Shown here: positions 24,455 to 32,888 of the stretch, in pieces
Layout of the letters: each line of letters starts with the position of its first letter
Position numbering within the stretch: the first letter of the stretch is position 1
DNA from: Actinomycetes bacterium
Lineage (GTDB): Bacteria > Actinomycetota > Actinomycetes > Streptosporangiales > Streptosporangiaceae
Direction of reading: 5' to 3'
DNA length: 45,700 nt
Assembly (NCBI GenBank): GCA_025964575.1
Contig: JAOPYO010000319.1
Span: 1 to 45,700, forward strand
Notes under the pieces: model-generated
The model's input: only the letters and a program-made list of their open reading frames with translations
The model's database searches: none
Told to the model about the DNA's origin: nothing
Made by a program: the position numbers and the translations under genes

Positions 24455-25311
24455 TGACGGATCTGCTGGGGGCGCCGGCTCTGTCGATCCTCTATCGAGG
24501 GCCCCTGGCCAGCTGCGACTACGACTGTCCGTACTGCCCGTTCGCCAAACGCCGCGACAGCCGTGATCAACTGCGTGCCGACCGGGCGGCGCTGGAGCGG
24601 TTCACGGCCTGGGTCGCCGAGCAGCCCCACGGCATCTCGGTGCTGTTCACGCCGTGGGGCGAAGGCATGGTGCGCTCCTGGTACCGTCGGGCGCTGGTGG
24701 AACTCAGCCTGCTACCGCACGTCGAGCGGGTGGCGATCCAGACCAACCTGAGCCACCGGCTGGAATGGACCGGCGAGGCCGACCTGTCCAAGCTGGCTCT
24801 GTGGGCGACCTACCACCCGGGCCAGGTGCTCTACGATCGTTTCCTCGGCAAGTGCCGGGAGCTGTCGGAACGCGGCGTACGCCACAGCGTCGGCCTCGTC
24901 GGGCTGCCCGAGCACCACGACCAGGCCGTACGGCTCCGCGCCGACCTGCCCCCCGAGACGTACCTGTGGGTCAACGCGGCCGAGGGGCACTCCTACACCG
25001 ATGGGGAGGCGGCCCGCTGGACGGAGATCGACCCGCTGTTCGGGCGCAGCCGCCATGCCCACCGCAGCAAGGGCCTGCCCTGCCGGACCGGTGAGAGTGT
25101 GATCTCGGTGGACGGCGAGGGGACCGTCCGGCGCTGCCACTTCGTCCCGGCCGTCCTCGGCAACCTCTACGACGGCTCCTTCCGGGCGGCGCTGAAACCC
25201 CGAGGTTGCCCTTTGGAGACGTGCGACTGCCACGTCGGCTATGTCCACCTGGAACCACTCGGCCTCTACGACGTCTTCGCCGGCGGAGTGCTCGAGCGCA
25301 TCCCTTACTGA
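24454..25311 (+). CDS. STM4011-like radical SAM enzyme with auxiliary Cys set
   Basis: A 285-residue radical SAM enzyme beginning ALSILYRGPLASCDYDCPYC, with cluster Cys21, Cys25 and Cys28, followed by PFAKRRDS. The C-terminal third has five further Cys (210, 228, 252, 257, 259: LPCRTG, RRCHF, GCPLETCDCHVG), which look like a SPASM-type ligand set for one auxiliary iron-sulfur cluster. SPASM-type enzymes often modify peptides or sugars. TGATG overlap with the previous gene (stop at 24452-24454, ATG 24454) again gives coupling. It is the last of four genes, with RecQ only 13 bases downstream. Confidence 0.87.
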   Translation: MTDLLGAPALSILYRGPLASCDYDCPYCPFAKRRDSRDQLRADRAALERFTAWVAEQPHGISVLFTPWGEGMVRSWYRRALVELSLLPHVERVAIQTNLSHRLEWTGEADLSKLALWATYHPGQVLYDRFLGKCRELSERGVRHSVGLVGLPEHHDQAVRLRADLPPETYLWVNAAEGHSYTDGEAARWTEIDPLFGRSRHAHRSKGLPCRTGESVISVDGEGTVRRCHFVPAVLGNLYDGSFRAALKPRGCPLETCDCHVGYVHLEPLGLYDVFAGGVLERIPY

Positions 25312-25324
25312 TACCAAGGACACC

Positions 25325-27436
25325 ATGAGTTCCGAGCCGTACGATGACCAGGCCTTGCGTGAGGAAGCCGAGCGGTGCCTGCGGGCGCTGGCGGGGGAGC
25401 ACGCCCGGCTGCGCGAGGATCAGTGGATCGCGATCCGAGCCCTGGTCGTCGACCGGCGGCGGGCGCTGGTGGTGCAGCGCACCGGCTGGGGCAAGTCGGC
25501 GGTCTACTTCGTCGCGACCCGGCTGCTGCGGGCACGCGGCGCGGGTCCCACCGTCATCGTGTCCCCGCTGCTGGCGCTGATGCGCAACCAGATCGACGCC
25601 GCCGACAGGGCCGGCATTCACGCTCGCACGATCAACTCGGCCAACACCGAGGATTGGGAGCAGGTCTACACCGACGTCGAGGCGGGCGAGGTCGACGTGC
25701 TGCTGGTCAGCCCTGAGCGGCTCAACAACCCCGATTTCCGTGACCAGGTGCTGCCCAAGCTGGCGGTCGGCGCGGGGCTGGTCGTGGTCGACGAGGCACA
25801 CTGCATCTCCGACTGGGGTCATGACTTCCGGCCCGACTACCGGCGGCTGCGCACCCTGCTGGCCGAACTCCCGCCTGGTATCCCGGTGCTGGCCACCACA
25901 GCCACCGCCAACGCCCGGGTCACCCAGGACGTCGCCGAACAGCTCGAGGCAGGCGGCGACGCGCTGGTGCTGCGGGGCACACTCGAGCGAGACAGCCTCC
26001 GGCTGGCGGTCGTCCGGCTGCCGGTGGCCGAGCAGCGGCTGGCCTGGCTGGCCGACCGGCTGGCTGAGCTGCCCGGTTCAGGGATCATCTACACGCTCAC
26101 CGTCGCCGCCGCCCATGAGGTGGCCGGGCTACTGCGTGACCGGGGGTACGAGGTGGCCGCCTACTCCGGGCAGACCGAGCAAGCGGAGCGGCTGCAGGCC
26201 GAGCGGGACCTCCTCGACAACAAGCTCAAGGCGCTCGTCGCCACCAGCGCGCTCGGCATGGGCTTCGACAAACCGGACCTGGGCTTCATCGTGCACGTCG
26301 GTGCCCCGCAGTCGCCGGTCGCGTACTACCAGCAGATCGGCCGGGCCGGGCGCGCGACGGAGAGGGCTGAGGTGATCTTGCTGCCTGGGCTGGAGGACCG
26401 CGATATCTGGGCCTACTTCGCCGGTCTGGCCTTCCCTCCGGAGCAGGTGGTGCGGGCGACGCTCGAGGCGCTCGGCGAGAAGCCGATGTCGACGGCGGCC
26501 CTGGAGACGCATGTGGACCTGGGCCGGAGCCGGCTGGAGATGATGCTCAAGGTCCTGGACGTCGATGGGGCGGTCCGCCGGGTCAGGGGCGGGTGGGTGG
26601 CCACCGGCCAGGAGTGGAGCTACGACCGGGAACGCTACGCGCGGGTCGCCGCCGAGCGGGCCCACGAGCAGCAGGCGATGCTCGACTACCTCACGACGAG
26701 TGACTGCCGGATGGAGTTCCTGCGCAGGCAGCTGGACGATGCCGAGGCGACGACCTGCGGTCGCTGCGACAACTGCACAGGCAGGCACTGGTCGGCCGAG
26801 GTCTCGGACACAGGGGCGGCCCAGGCCCGGGAGCGGTTGCGCCGCCCGGGCGTCGAGGTGACACCCCGCCGGATGTGGCCGACAGGCATGAAAGCGCTGG
26901 GCATCGCCCTGTCCGGCAAGATCGCCGCCGATCAGCAGGCCGCTCCCGGGCGTGCGCTGGGAAGGCTCACCGACATCGGCTGGGGCAACCGGCTGCGGCA
27001 GATGTTCGCCGAAGGCGCAGCGGACGGCCCGGTGCCCGACGAGGTCTTCGATGCCGTCGTCAAGGTGCTGGCGGCCTGGGGCTGGACGGAGCGCCCGGCG
27101 GGCGTGGTCACCATCGGCTCGCGGTCGCGGCCCCAGCTGGTCGGGAGCCTCGGCCACCGGATCGCCGAGATCGGCAGGCTGCCCTATCTCGGGGAGATCG
27201 TTTCGCAGGGGCCGCCGGTGGCGCGTCAGCACAACAGTGCCCAGCGGCTGCGGTCCGTCGGGCAGTCACTGATCGTTCCCGATGAGGTCGGGGAGGCGGT
27301 CGCCGCCGCCGGTGGCCCGATCCTGCTGGTGGACGACCGCATCGACACCGGCTGGACCATGACCGTCGCCGCCAGACTGCTCCGCCAGGCCGGAGCCGCC
27401 GCCGCACTACCCCTGGTCCTGGCCATACCCAGCTGA
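25325..27436 (+). CDS. recQ: RecQ-family helicase fused to C-terminal phosphoribosyltransferase-like domain
   Basis: The 703-residue protein is an ATP-dependent 3'-5' helicase of the RecQ type. Helicase motifs include Walker A TGWGKS (53-58), DEAH (156-159) in VVVDEAHCISDWGHDFRPDY, and QQIGRAGRA. A Cys4 zinc site follows (SDCRMEFL and CGRCDNC). The last 100 residues look like a phosphoribosyltransferase of the ComF type: QSLIVPDEVGEAVAAAGGPI, then VDDRIDTGWTMT (residues 669-680) as the PRPP loop. I see no HRDC domain. AAGGA (25316-25320) precedes ATG 25325. It starts 13 bases after the STM4011-like gene and so is probably on the same transcript. Such fusions occur in actinobacteria; the role of the added domain is unknown. 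Confidence 0.9.
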   Translation: MSSEPYDDQALREEAERCLRALAGEHARLREDQWIAIRALVVDRRRALVVQRTGWGKSAVYFVATRLLRARGAGPTVIVSPLLALMRNQIDAADRAGIHARTINSANTEDWEQVYTDVEAGEVDVLLVSPERLNNPDFRDQVLPKLAVGAGLVVVDEAHCISDWGHDFRPDYRRLRTLLAELPPGIPVLATTATANARVTQDVAEQLEAGGDALVLRGTLERDSLRLAVVRLPVAEQRLAWLADRLAELPGSGIIYTLTVAAAHEVAGLLRDRGYEVAAYSGQTEQAERLQAERDLLDNKLKALVATSALGMGFDKPDLGFIVHVGAPQSPVAYYQQIGRAGRATERAEVILLPGLEDRDIWAYFAGLAFPPEQVVRATLEALGEKPMSTAALETHVDLGRSRLEMMLKVLDVDGAVRRVRGGWVATGQEWSYDRERYARVAAERAHEQQAMLDYLTTSDCRMEFLRRQLDDAEATTCGRCDNCTGRHWSAEVSDTGAAQARERLRRPGVEVTPRRMWPTGMKALGIALSGKIAADQQAAPGRALGRLTDIGWGNRLRQMFAEGAADGPVPDEVFDAVVKVLAAWGWTERPAGVVTIGSRSRPQLVGSLGHRIAEIGRLPYLGEIVSQGPPVARQHNSAQRLRSVGQSLIVPDEVGEAVAAAGGPILLVDDRIDTGWTMTVAARLLRQAGAAAALPLVLAIPS

Positions 27437-27751
27437 CGGCCGCTGACCTCGACCGGAACGCATCGTGATCCCGGGTGGACATGTCCACCCGGGTTCCTTG
27501 CGTGCCTGGGCCCATGGACCCACTCCGGTAGCCAGACAAATAGGTCCGGAGACCCTGTGTGGATCACGGGCGGGTTCTTCACACTGATCAATGCCGCATA
27601 GATCAACCGCTGTGCGGTGGATCGAACGGTTCCCCCCGAAGGCCTGATTTGCGGTGCTCGCACGAGCCCTGGATCGCTCCTGCTTGCCGGATCGCTGGTC
27701 CTCCGTGGTCGGAGGACCGGGACGATCCCAGCTTCCAGCGAGAGGACCCCC
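27437..27751. other. Intergenic region between RecQ and lipase genes
   Basis: This 315-base gap has no gene. A perfect palindrome (27470-27493) lies 33 bases past the RecQ stop and is probably its terminator. The remainder, with AT-richer text at about 27530-27605, must hold the lipase promoter. I see no other recognisable element. Confidence 0.5.
27470..27493. terminator. 24-base perfect palindrome after RecQ (terminator-like)
   Basis: Each arm is CCCGGGTGGACA and the arms meet with no unpaired loop. No U-run follows. GC-rich stems of this kind serve as terminators in Streptomyces relatives. The GGTGGAC core recurs in the stem at 28669-28699, so the two may be variants of one terminator family or targets of a DNA-binding protein. 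Confidence 0.55.
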
Positions 27752-28639
27752 GTGCTCCGACGAATCTTCCAGGGTATTGCCCTGGTGGTCGCCGTCTGTC
27801 TCACTGTGCTCGCCGTGCCAGGTGCCGCCAACGCCGCGGCGCCCAAGCGCAAGAACAGCAACACCGAGACCATCTACCTCGTTCATGGCATCAAGGACCC
27901 CAGCAAGGTCGGGAACGCGGGCTACTACAACTGTGGTGACCTCTGGTCCAACGCGAAGTGGACCCTCCGCCACGAAGGCTGGAAGGGCAACTTCCGCACC
28001 TTCGGCTACTACGGGAGGGACTCGAACTGCGACAAGAAGGTCAACGGCACGTACAACAGCCGGATCCAATGGGTGGGCCTCCAACTCGCCTGGGACATCT
28101 ACAACAACTACTCCCGGCACGGCAAGTCGGTCGACGTCCTGGCCCATTCCATGGGCGGTCTGGTCATCCGGGCGGCGATCACCGGGGTGCAGAAGAAGGC
28201 GAAGACCCAGTGGGGGAAGTTCCCGCCCTACCTGTACGTCGAGGACGCCGTCACGCTCAGCACCCCGCACTCCGGCACCAACTGGGCGACCGCCTGCTTG
28301 ATCGCCGACGGCTATGAGCAGTGCAGCGACATGCGCCCCAAGAGCGGCTTCCTCAAGTGGCTCAACCAGAACCCGCAGTCCAACATGGGCACGGACTGGA
28401 CCCTGATCGGCTCCAGCGACGACGACACCGTGACGTCAGGTTCGGCCACCGGCATGACGGCCAAGCACAAGGTCATCTACTTCGGCCACCAGGGCCTGGA
28501 GCACATGAGCATGATCTTCAAGTGGAACGGCTCGTTCAAGCTCAAGGCCAACAACGGCCGCGGCTGGAAGACGTCGACCGGAGCCCCGCCACCGGTGGGC
28601 TGGGCCGAGAGCGCGCTCTACTTCCAGTCGCTGCTGTAA
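27752..28639 (+). CDS. Secreted triacylglycerol lipase/esterase
   Basis: The 295-residue secreted protein has a signal peptide (VLRRIFQGIALVVAVCLTVL, cleaved after about ANAAA). The alpha/beta hydrolase fold shows YLVHGIKD (oxyanion strand), the nucleophile elbow LAHSMGGLVIRAA and LSTPHSGTNW. The acid is probably in GSSDDDTVTS, and the base in FGHQGLEHM. The pattern is that of Streptomyces-type secreted lipases. GTG 27752 follows AGAGGA (27741-27746) with five-base spacing; a longer frame to 27617 would bury the signal peptide. Two Cys (YYNCGD, NCDKK) may form a disulfide near the lid. It is convergent with the PfkB kinase gene. Confidence 0.9.
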   Translation: MLRRIFQGIALVVAVCLTVLAVPGAANAAAPKRKNSNTETIYLVHGIKDPSKVGNAGYYNCGDLWSNAKWTLRHEGWKGNFRTFGYYGRDSNCDKKVNGTYNSRIQWVGLQLAWDIYNNYSRHGKSVDVLAHSMGGLVIRAAITGVQKKAKTQWGKFPPYLYVEDAVTLSTPHSGTNWATACLIADGYEQCSDMRPKSGFLKWLNQNPQSNMGTDWTLIGSSDDDTVTSGSATGMTAKHKVIYFGHQGLEHMSMIFKWNGSFKLKANNGRGWKTSTGAPPPVGWAESALYFQSLL

Positions 28640-28668
28640 ACCAGGCCACATCATGATCCGGGCATGAA

Positions 28669-28699
28669 GATCCGGGGTGGACGTCGTCCACCCCGGATC
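28669..28699. terminator. Bidirectional terminator hairpin between lipase and PfkB genes
   Basis: GATCCGGGGTGGAC (28669-28682), loop GTC, GTCCACCCCGGATC (28686-28699): perfect 14-base arms between two convergent genes (lipase stop 28639, kinase stop 28705). It is a strong GC stem without a U-run, and can serve both directions. Confidence 0.75.
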
Positions 28700-28704
28700 A
28701 GTGT

Positions 28705-29598
28705 CTACAGGGCCGGGCGGGCACCGATGTGGGCCATGGCCTTGGCGGCCAGGGCGCAGCCGGAGGCGAGGGCCTCGGCGGGCGGCTTGCCGTCGAGCCA
28801 CGGCGGCAGGAAGCCGGCGGTGAACGCGTCACCACCACCTGTGCCGTCGATGACCTTCTCGACCGGCTCGGCCGGGACGGTGATCGGCTCAGGGCGGCCG
28901 TTGGTGTACCACAGCGCGCCGTCCGAGCCCATCTTGATGACCACCTGTGGGTACCAGGCGGTGAGCACCTTGGCGGCCTGGTCAGGCTGGTCCCGCCCGG
29001 TGAGCACCTCGGCCTGGTCGGTGTTGATGAGCAGCAGCCGGGCGCCCTGGGTCCATTCAAGGAAGGGCTCGGCCCCCATCCGCTTGAGCGGAGAGGAGGA
29101 GCCACCGTCCACTGAGATGGACATCTGGGCCTTGCGCGCCTGGGTCAGCGCGTGCATCGCGGCCTTCCGCGAGCCCTCATTGAGCAGGGAGTAGCCCGAC
29201 AGGTGCATGTGCGCGCCTGGCGAGAACAGATCCTGCGGGATATCGTCGGGGAGCAGCGCCGCGTTGGCACCCGGGTCGGACAGCATGGTCCGGTCACCCT
29301 TGTGCGTCACGAGCACCACGCAGGTGCCTGTGGGCCGCTCCGCGTCCATGACGAGGCGGGCGTCCACGCCGTACCCCATCAGTTCCATGTCTCGGTTCCG
29401 CCCTGTGACGTCGGACCCCCGGCGTCCGACAAAGGCGACCTCGACCCCCTCGACGGCAAGCCAAGAGGCCACATTGGCCCCCGAGCCTCCGCCGTGCATC
29501 GTCACCGCGGCCGGTGTGTCACTCCCCTTCGCCAGGGGGTACGCGGCACGCGCAACGGCATCGGTCATGAGATCGCCGACCACGACCACGCGCGTCAT
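28705..29598 (-). CDS. PfkB family carbohydrate kinase
   Basis: A 297-residue ribokinase-like sugar or nucleoside kinase. N-terminal signature: MHGGGSGANVASWLAVEGVE. Sugar-binding and lid residues come next. The ATP/catalytic motif near the end is DGTGGGDAFTAGFL (catalytic Asp in GGGD, where GAGD is more common). The substrate could be ribose, another sugar or an adenosine-like nucleoside; nothing in the neighbourhood decides. ATG 29598 is preceded by GAGGTGA on the minus strand. It is convergent with the lipase gene and divergent from the GNAT/acyl-CoA synthetase gene. Confidence 0.9.
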   Translation of the reverse strand: MTRVVVVGDLMTDAVARAAYPLAKGSDTPAAVTMHGGGSGANVASWLAVEGVEVAFVGRRGSDVTGRNRDMELMGYGVDARLVMDAERPTGTCVVLVTHKGDRTMLSDPGANAALLPDDIPQDLFSPGAHMHLSGYSLLNEGSRKAAMHALTQARKAQMSISVDGGSSSPLKRMGAEPFLEWTQGARLLLINTDQAEVLTGRDQPDQAAKVLTAWYPQVVIKMGSDGALWYTNGRPEPITVPAEPVEKVIDGTGGGDAFTAGFLPPWLDGKPPAEALASGCALAAKAMAHIGARPAL

Positions 29599-29762
29599 GT
29601 CGTCATCACCTCGATCAACACGGCCCGGTAGGTGCTTCCGGGGCGTGTGCCGACCGTAACAGCTCCGGACCCCTCAATAGGTCTCGAACGCGCAGCGAAA
29701 CCAGGAACAGACTGTTCTTGCACTGTGAGGCCGGACATCTCGGGTGTCCTACTCTCGGAGCT

Positions 29763-32207
29763 GTGGAGTATCCGGATCAATGGGAGGCCGATGTCGTCCT
29801 CGCCGACGGCGGCACCGCCCACCTGCGTCCAGTCCGGGCGGACGACGCCGAACTGCTGCGCTCCTTCTATGCACGGCTGTCGGCAGAGTCAATCTACTAC
29901 CGGTTCTTCTCCCCGCATCCACAGCTTACCGAGCGGGAGATCGAGCACTTCACCACAGTCGATCACGATGGCCGGGTCGCACTGATCGCCACGATCGGTG
30001 ATGCCATGGTCGCGGTGGCCCGCTACGACCGGATCGGGGACGGAGAAGCCGAGGTCGCGTTCCTCGTCGAGGACGCCCACCAGGGGCGCGGGGTGGCCAG
30101 CGTGCTGCTGGAGCATCTGGCGGCGGCCGCCAGGGAGCGTGGCCTGCGCCGGTTCGTGGCCAGCGTGCTGCCCGACAACCGGCGGATGACCAAGGTCTTC
30201 CGTGACGTGGGCTATCAGGCGCAGCAGCGCTTCGAGGACGGGATCATCGAGCTCACCCTGGACCTGGCGCCGACGGAGACGTCCCTAGAGGTCATGGCGG
30301 CCCGTGAGCACCGGGCCGAGTCCCGGTCGATCCAGCGCTTGCTGTTCCCCCGTTCGGTGGCGGTGATCGGTGCCAGCCGGGACGCGCTCAGCGTGGGCCA
30401 GACCGTCCTGCGCCATCTTCTCAAGGGCGACTTCACCGGGCCGGTCTACCCGGTGCACTCCACCGCCACGGCGGTCGCGGGGGTCCGTGCCTACGCGACC
30501 GTTCTCGACATCCCCGACCAGGTGGACCTCGCGGTCGGGGCCGTCCGCGCGGACAGCGTGCACGAGGTCGTGGCGCAGTGCGCCAGCAAGGGCGTGCACG
30601 GGCTGGTGGTCGTCTCGTCGGGTTTCGGGGAGACCGGCGCCGAAGGCCGCGCCAGCCAGGAGAAGCTCGTCCGGCTGGCGCGGGCGCACGGCATGCGCGT
30701 CGTCGGCCCGAACTGCCTGGGCATCGCCAACACCGACCGGTCCGTACGGCTGAACGCGACCCTCGCCCCGACCATGCCGGGCCGCGGTCCGGTGGGCTTC
30801 TTCTCCCAGTCCGGCGCGCTGGGGATCGCGATCCTGCAGCGGACCGCGGAGCGCGGCCTGGGCCTGTCCACCTTCGTGTCTGCGGGGAACCGGGCGGATG
30901 TGTCCGGCAACGACCTCATGCAGTACTGGGAGGCGGATCCGGCCACCACCGCCGTCCTGCTCTATCTGGAGTCGATCGGTAACCCGCGCAAGTTCACCCG
31001 GCTGGCCCGACGGCTCAGCCGGACGAAACCGATCGTCGCCGTCAAGACCGGCCGCACCACCCAGGGGGTTCCGCTCGGCCATGCCGCACGGGCTCTCACC
31101 CTTCCCGATCACGCGGTCAGCGCGCTGTTCGCGCAGGCCGGGGTAATCCGGGTGGAGGATCTGTCCGAGCTGTTCGACGTGGCCCAGTTGCTCGCCTACC
31201 AACCGCTGCCCAAGGGCGACCGGATCGCCATCATCGACAATTCCGACTCGCTGGGTCTGCTCGCTGAGGACGCCGCGACGGCGCTCGGACTGGAGCCCCG
31301 CCACCCGGTCAACCTGGGCCCTGAGGCGGGAGCGGCCGATTACGAGACGGCGCTGGCCAAGGCGCTGGGCGACCCCGCCGTGGACGCGGTCGTGGCCCTC
31401 TTCACCCCCCCGGTCATCGGTGGCGTGGATCCAGGCGTGGCGGCGGCGATCGTACGGATGGCGGGGGCGAACCGGAAGCCGGTCGTGGCGACCTATCTCG
31501 GGGCCAAGGGCATGCCCCACGAACTCCGTTCCCCGGGATCCGCGGGGAACGGAACCCCCGCGTACGGCTCGGTGCCGTCCTATCCCGCGCCCGAGGACGC
31601 CGTGCGGGCGCTCGCGTACGTCACCCGCTACGCGGCCTGGCGGCGGCGACCGCACGGTCAGGTGCCGGAACCGGGCAATATCGACAGGAACCGGGCTCGG
31701 GCGCTCGTGGCGGAGTTGCTGAGCGAGGCGGATGGGCCGGTGACCGCCACCGCCGAGCAGGCCGCCGAGCTGCTCGATCACTACGGCATCGCTGTCGCCG
31801 ACAAGGGTGAGGGGATCCCCACCCGGATCGTCACGATGGAAGACCCGTCGTTCGGGGCCGTCGTCTCGTTCGGGCTGTCCGACGTGACCGCGGCTCTGCT
31901 CGACGACCGGGCCTACGGGCTGGCCCCGCTGACCGACGCGGAGGCGGCCGAGCTGGTCCGCGCCATCCGCACGGCTCCTTTGCTGTTCGGCCATCACGGG
32001 GCGGAGCCGGTCGACGCGAGGGCGCTCGAGAAGTTGCTGCTGCGGATCGCCAGGCTCGCCGATGATCTGCCCGAGGTGGCGCAGTTGGAGCTCGACCCGG
32101 TGATGGCCCATTCCTCCGGCGTCACCGTGCAGAAGGTGTCGCTGAGACTGGCGCGCCCGGTCGGCCCCCGCCCCGAGCTCGGCCCGCGCCGGCTGCCTGA
32201 TCTTTGA
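29763..32207 (+). CDS. GNAT acetyltransferase fused to ADP-forming acyl-CoA synthetase-like domains (Pat type)
   Basis: This is an 814-residue protein. Residues about 1-165 form a GNAT domain (AFLVEDAHQGRGVASVLLEH; QxxGxG/A acetyl-CoA loop). From about 180, an ADP-forming acyl-CoA synthetase alpha part follows (LFPRSVAVIGASRDALSVGQ, MRVVGPNCLGIAN, FFSQSGALGIAI, FVSAGNRADVSGNDLMQYWE). A short beta part ends with AELLDHYGIAV, DPSFGAVVSFGL and LPEVAQLELDPV. It resembles the bifunctional lysine acetyltransferases that silence acyl-CoA synthetases. The ATP-grasp nucleotide-binding stretch that should lie between YGIAV and DPSFG is missing, so synthetase activity is unlikely. GTG 29763 has a close, weak GGAG. 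Confidence 0.9.
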   Translation: MEYPDQWEADVVLADGGTAHLRPVRADDAELLRSFYARLSAESIYYRFFSPHPQLTEREIEHFTTVDHDGRVALIATIGDAMVAVARYDRIGDGEAEVAFLVEDAHQGRGVASVLLEHLAAAARERGLRRFVASVLPDNRRMTKVFRDVGYQAQQRFEDGIIELTLDLAPTETSLEVMAAREHRAESRSIQRLLFPRSVAVIGASRDALSVGQTVLRHLLKGDFTGPVYPVHSTATAVAGVRAYATVLDIPDQVDLAVGAVRADSVHEVVAQCASKGVHGLVVVSSGFGETGAEGRASQEKLVRLARAHGMRVVGPNCLGIANTDRSVRLNATLAPTMPGRGPVGFFSQSGALGIAILQRTAERGLGLSTFVSAGNRADVSGNDLMQYWEADPATTAVLLYLESIGNPRKFTRLARRLSRTKPIVAVKTGRTTQGVPLGHAARALTLPDHAVSALFAQAGVIRVEDLSELFDVAQLLAYQPLPKGDRIAIIDNSDSLGLLAEDAATALGLEPRHPVNLGPEAGAADYETALAKALGDPAVDAVVALFTPPVIGGVDPGVAAAIVRMAGANRKPVVATYLGAKGMPHELRSPGSAGNGTPAYGSVPSYPAPEDAVRALAYVTRYAAWRRRPHGQVPEPGNIDRNRARALVAELLSEADGPVTATAEQAAELLDHYGIAVADKGEGIPTRIVTMEDPSFGAVVSFGLSDVTAALLDDRAYGLAPLTDAEAAELVRAIRTAPLLFGHHGAEPVDARALEKLLLRIARLADDLPEVAQLELDPVMAHSSGVTVQKVSLRLARPVGPRPELGPRRLPDL

Positions 32208-32306
32208 CCCTGCGGAGGTCGTGGAATGCCGTCCTGCGGCCGAGGCGCGGGGTCACCGGACCCGCGTATGTGCGGGCGACCCCCGGGACAGGGCAGGATG
32301 GGATCC

Positions 32307-32888
32307 ATGAGGGAAACCCGAGCGGCGGCTCACGGGCTGCGTACGTCGATCGAGCGCAGCGGGTACTACCCGGCCCTGGTGGCCGACGCGGTCGAGTCGG
32401 CGCTGGGCACCGAGACGGTGCTCGCCTATGTCGTCCATCACGAGGCCACCTTCGATCCCGCGATGGAGGTGCGGCGGCATGTGACGGTGCTCGTCCTGTC
32501 GCCGACCAGGCTGCTGGTGTGCCATACCGATGAGCACCCGCCGACTGAGACGATGCCACATCCGCATGCCACCACGACGACCGAAACGGTGCGTCTGGAC
32601 CGGGTCCAGTCGGTCGCGGTGACCCGGGTGGTACCCGAGCCGGCATCGTACGTCCCGGGCATGCCTCCCACCGAGGTGGTGCTGACCATCGGCTGGGGTG
32701 CCATCGCGCACATCGACCTGGAACCGGCCACCTGCGGGGACGAGTCCTGCGAGGCCGACCACGGATACACCGGCAGCGTCACCGCCGACGACCTCTCACT
32801 GCGGGTCAGCGAGGCGGCCGACGGCGCCGAGGCGGTCACCCAGGTGCTCGCCTTCGGGCAGGCACTGGCCGAGGCGACCACCACGTGA
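32307..32888 (+). CDS. DUF5998 family protein
   Basis: The 193-residue soluble protein begins MRETRAAAHGLRTSIERSGY and contains EATFDPAMEVRRHVTVLVLS, HTDEHPPTETMPHPHATTTT and GAIAHIDLEPATCGDESCEA. I recognise this as the actinobacterial DUF5998 family, which sits beside phosphodiesterase and GNAT/acyl-CoA synthetase genes in related genomes. Several His and two Cys suggest metal contact, not proven. The function is unknown. ATG 32307 begins homologous sequence. Its TGA overlaps the next GTG (GTGA), so it is co-translated with the nucleotide pyrophosphatase. Confidence 0.88.
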   Translation: MRETRAAAHGLRTSIERSGYYPALVADAVESALGTETVLAYVVHHEATFDPAMEVRRHVTVLVLSPTRLLVCHTDEHPPTETMPHPHATTTTETVRLDRVQSVAVTRVVPEPASYVPGMPPTEVVLTIGWGAIAHIDLEPATCGDESCEADHGYTGSVTADDLSLRVSEAADGAEAVTQVLAFGQALAEATTT

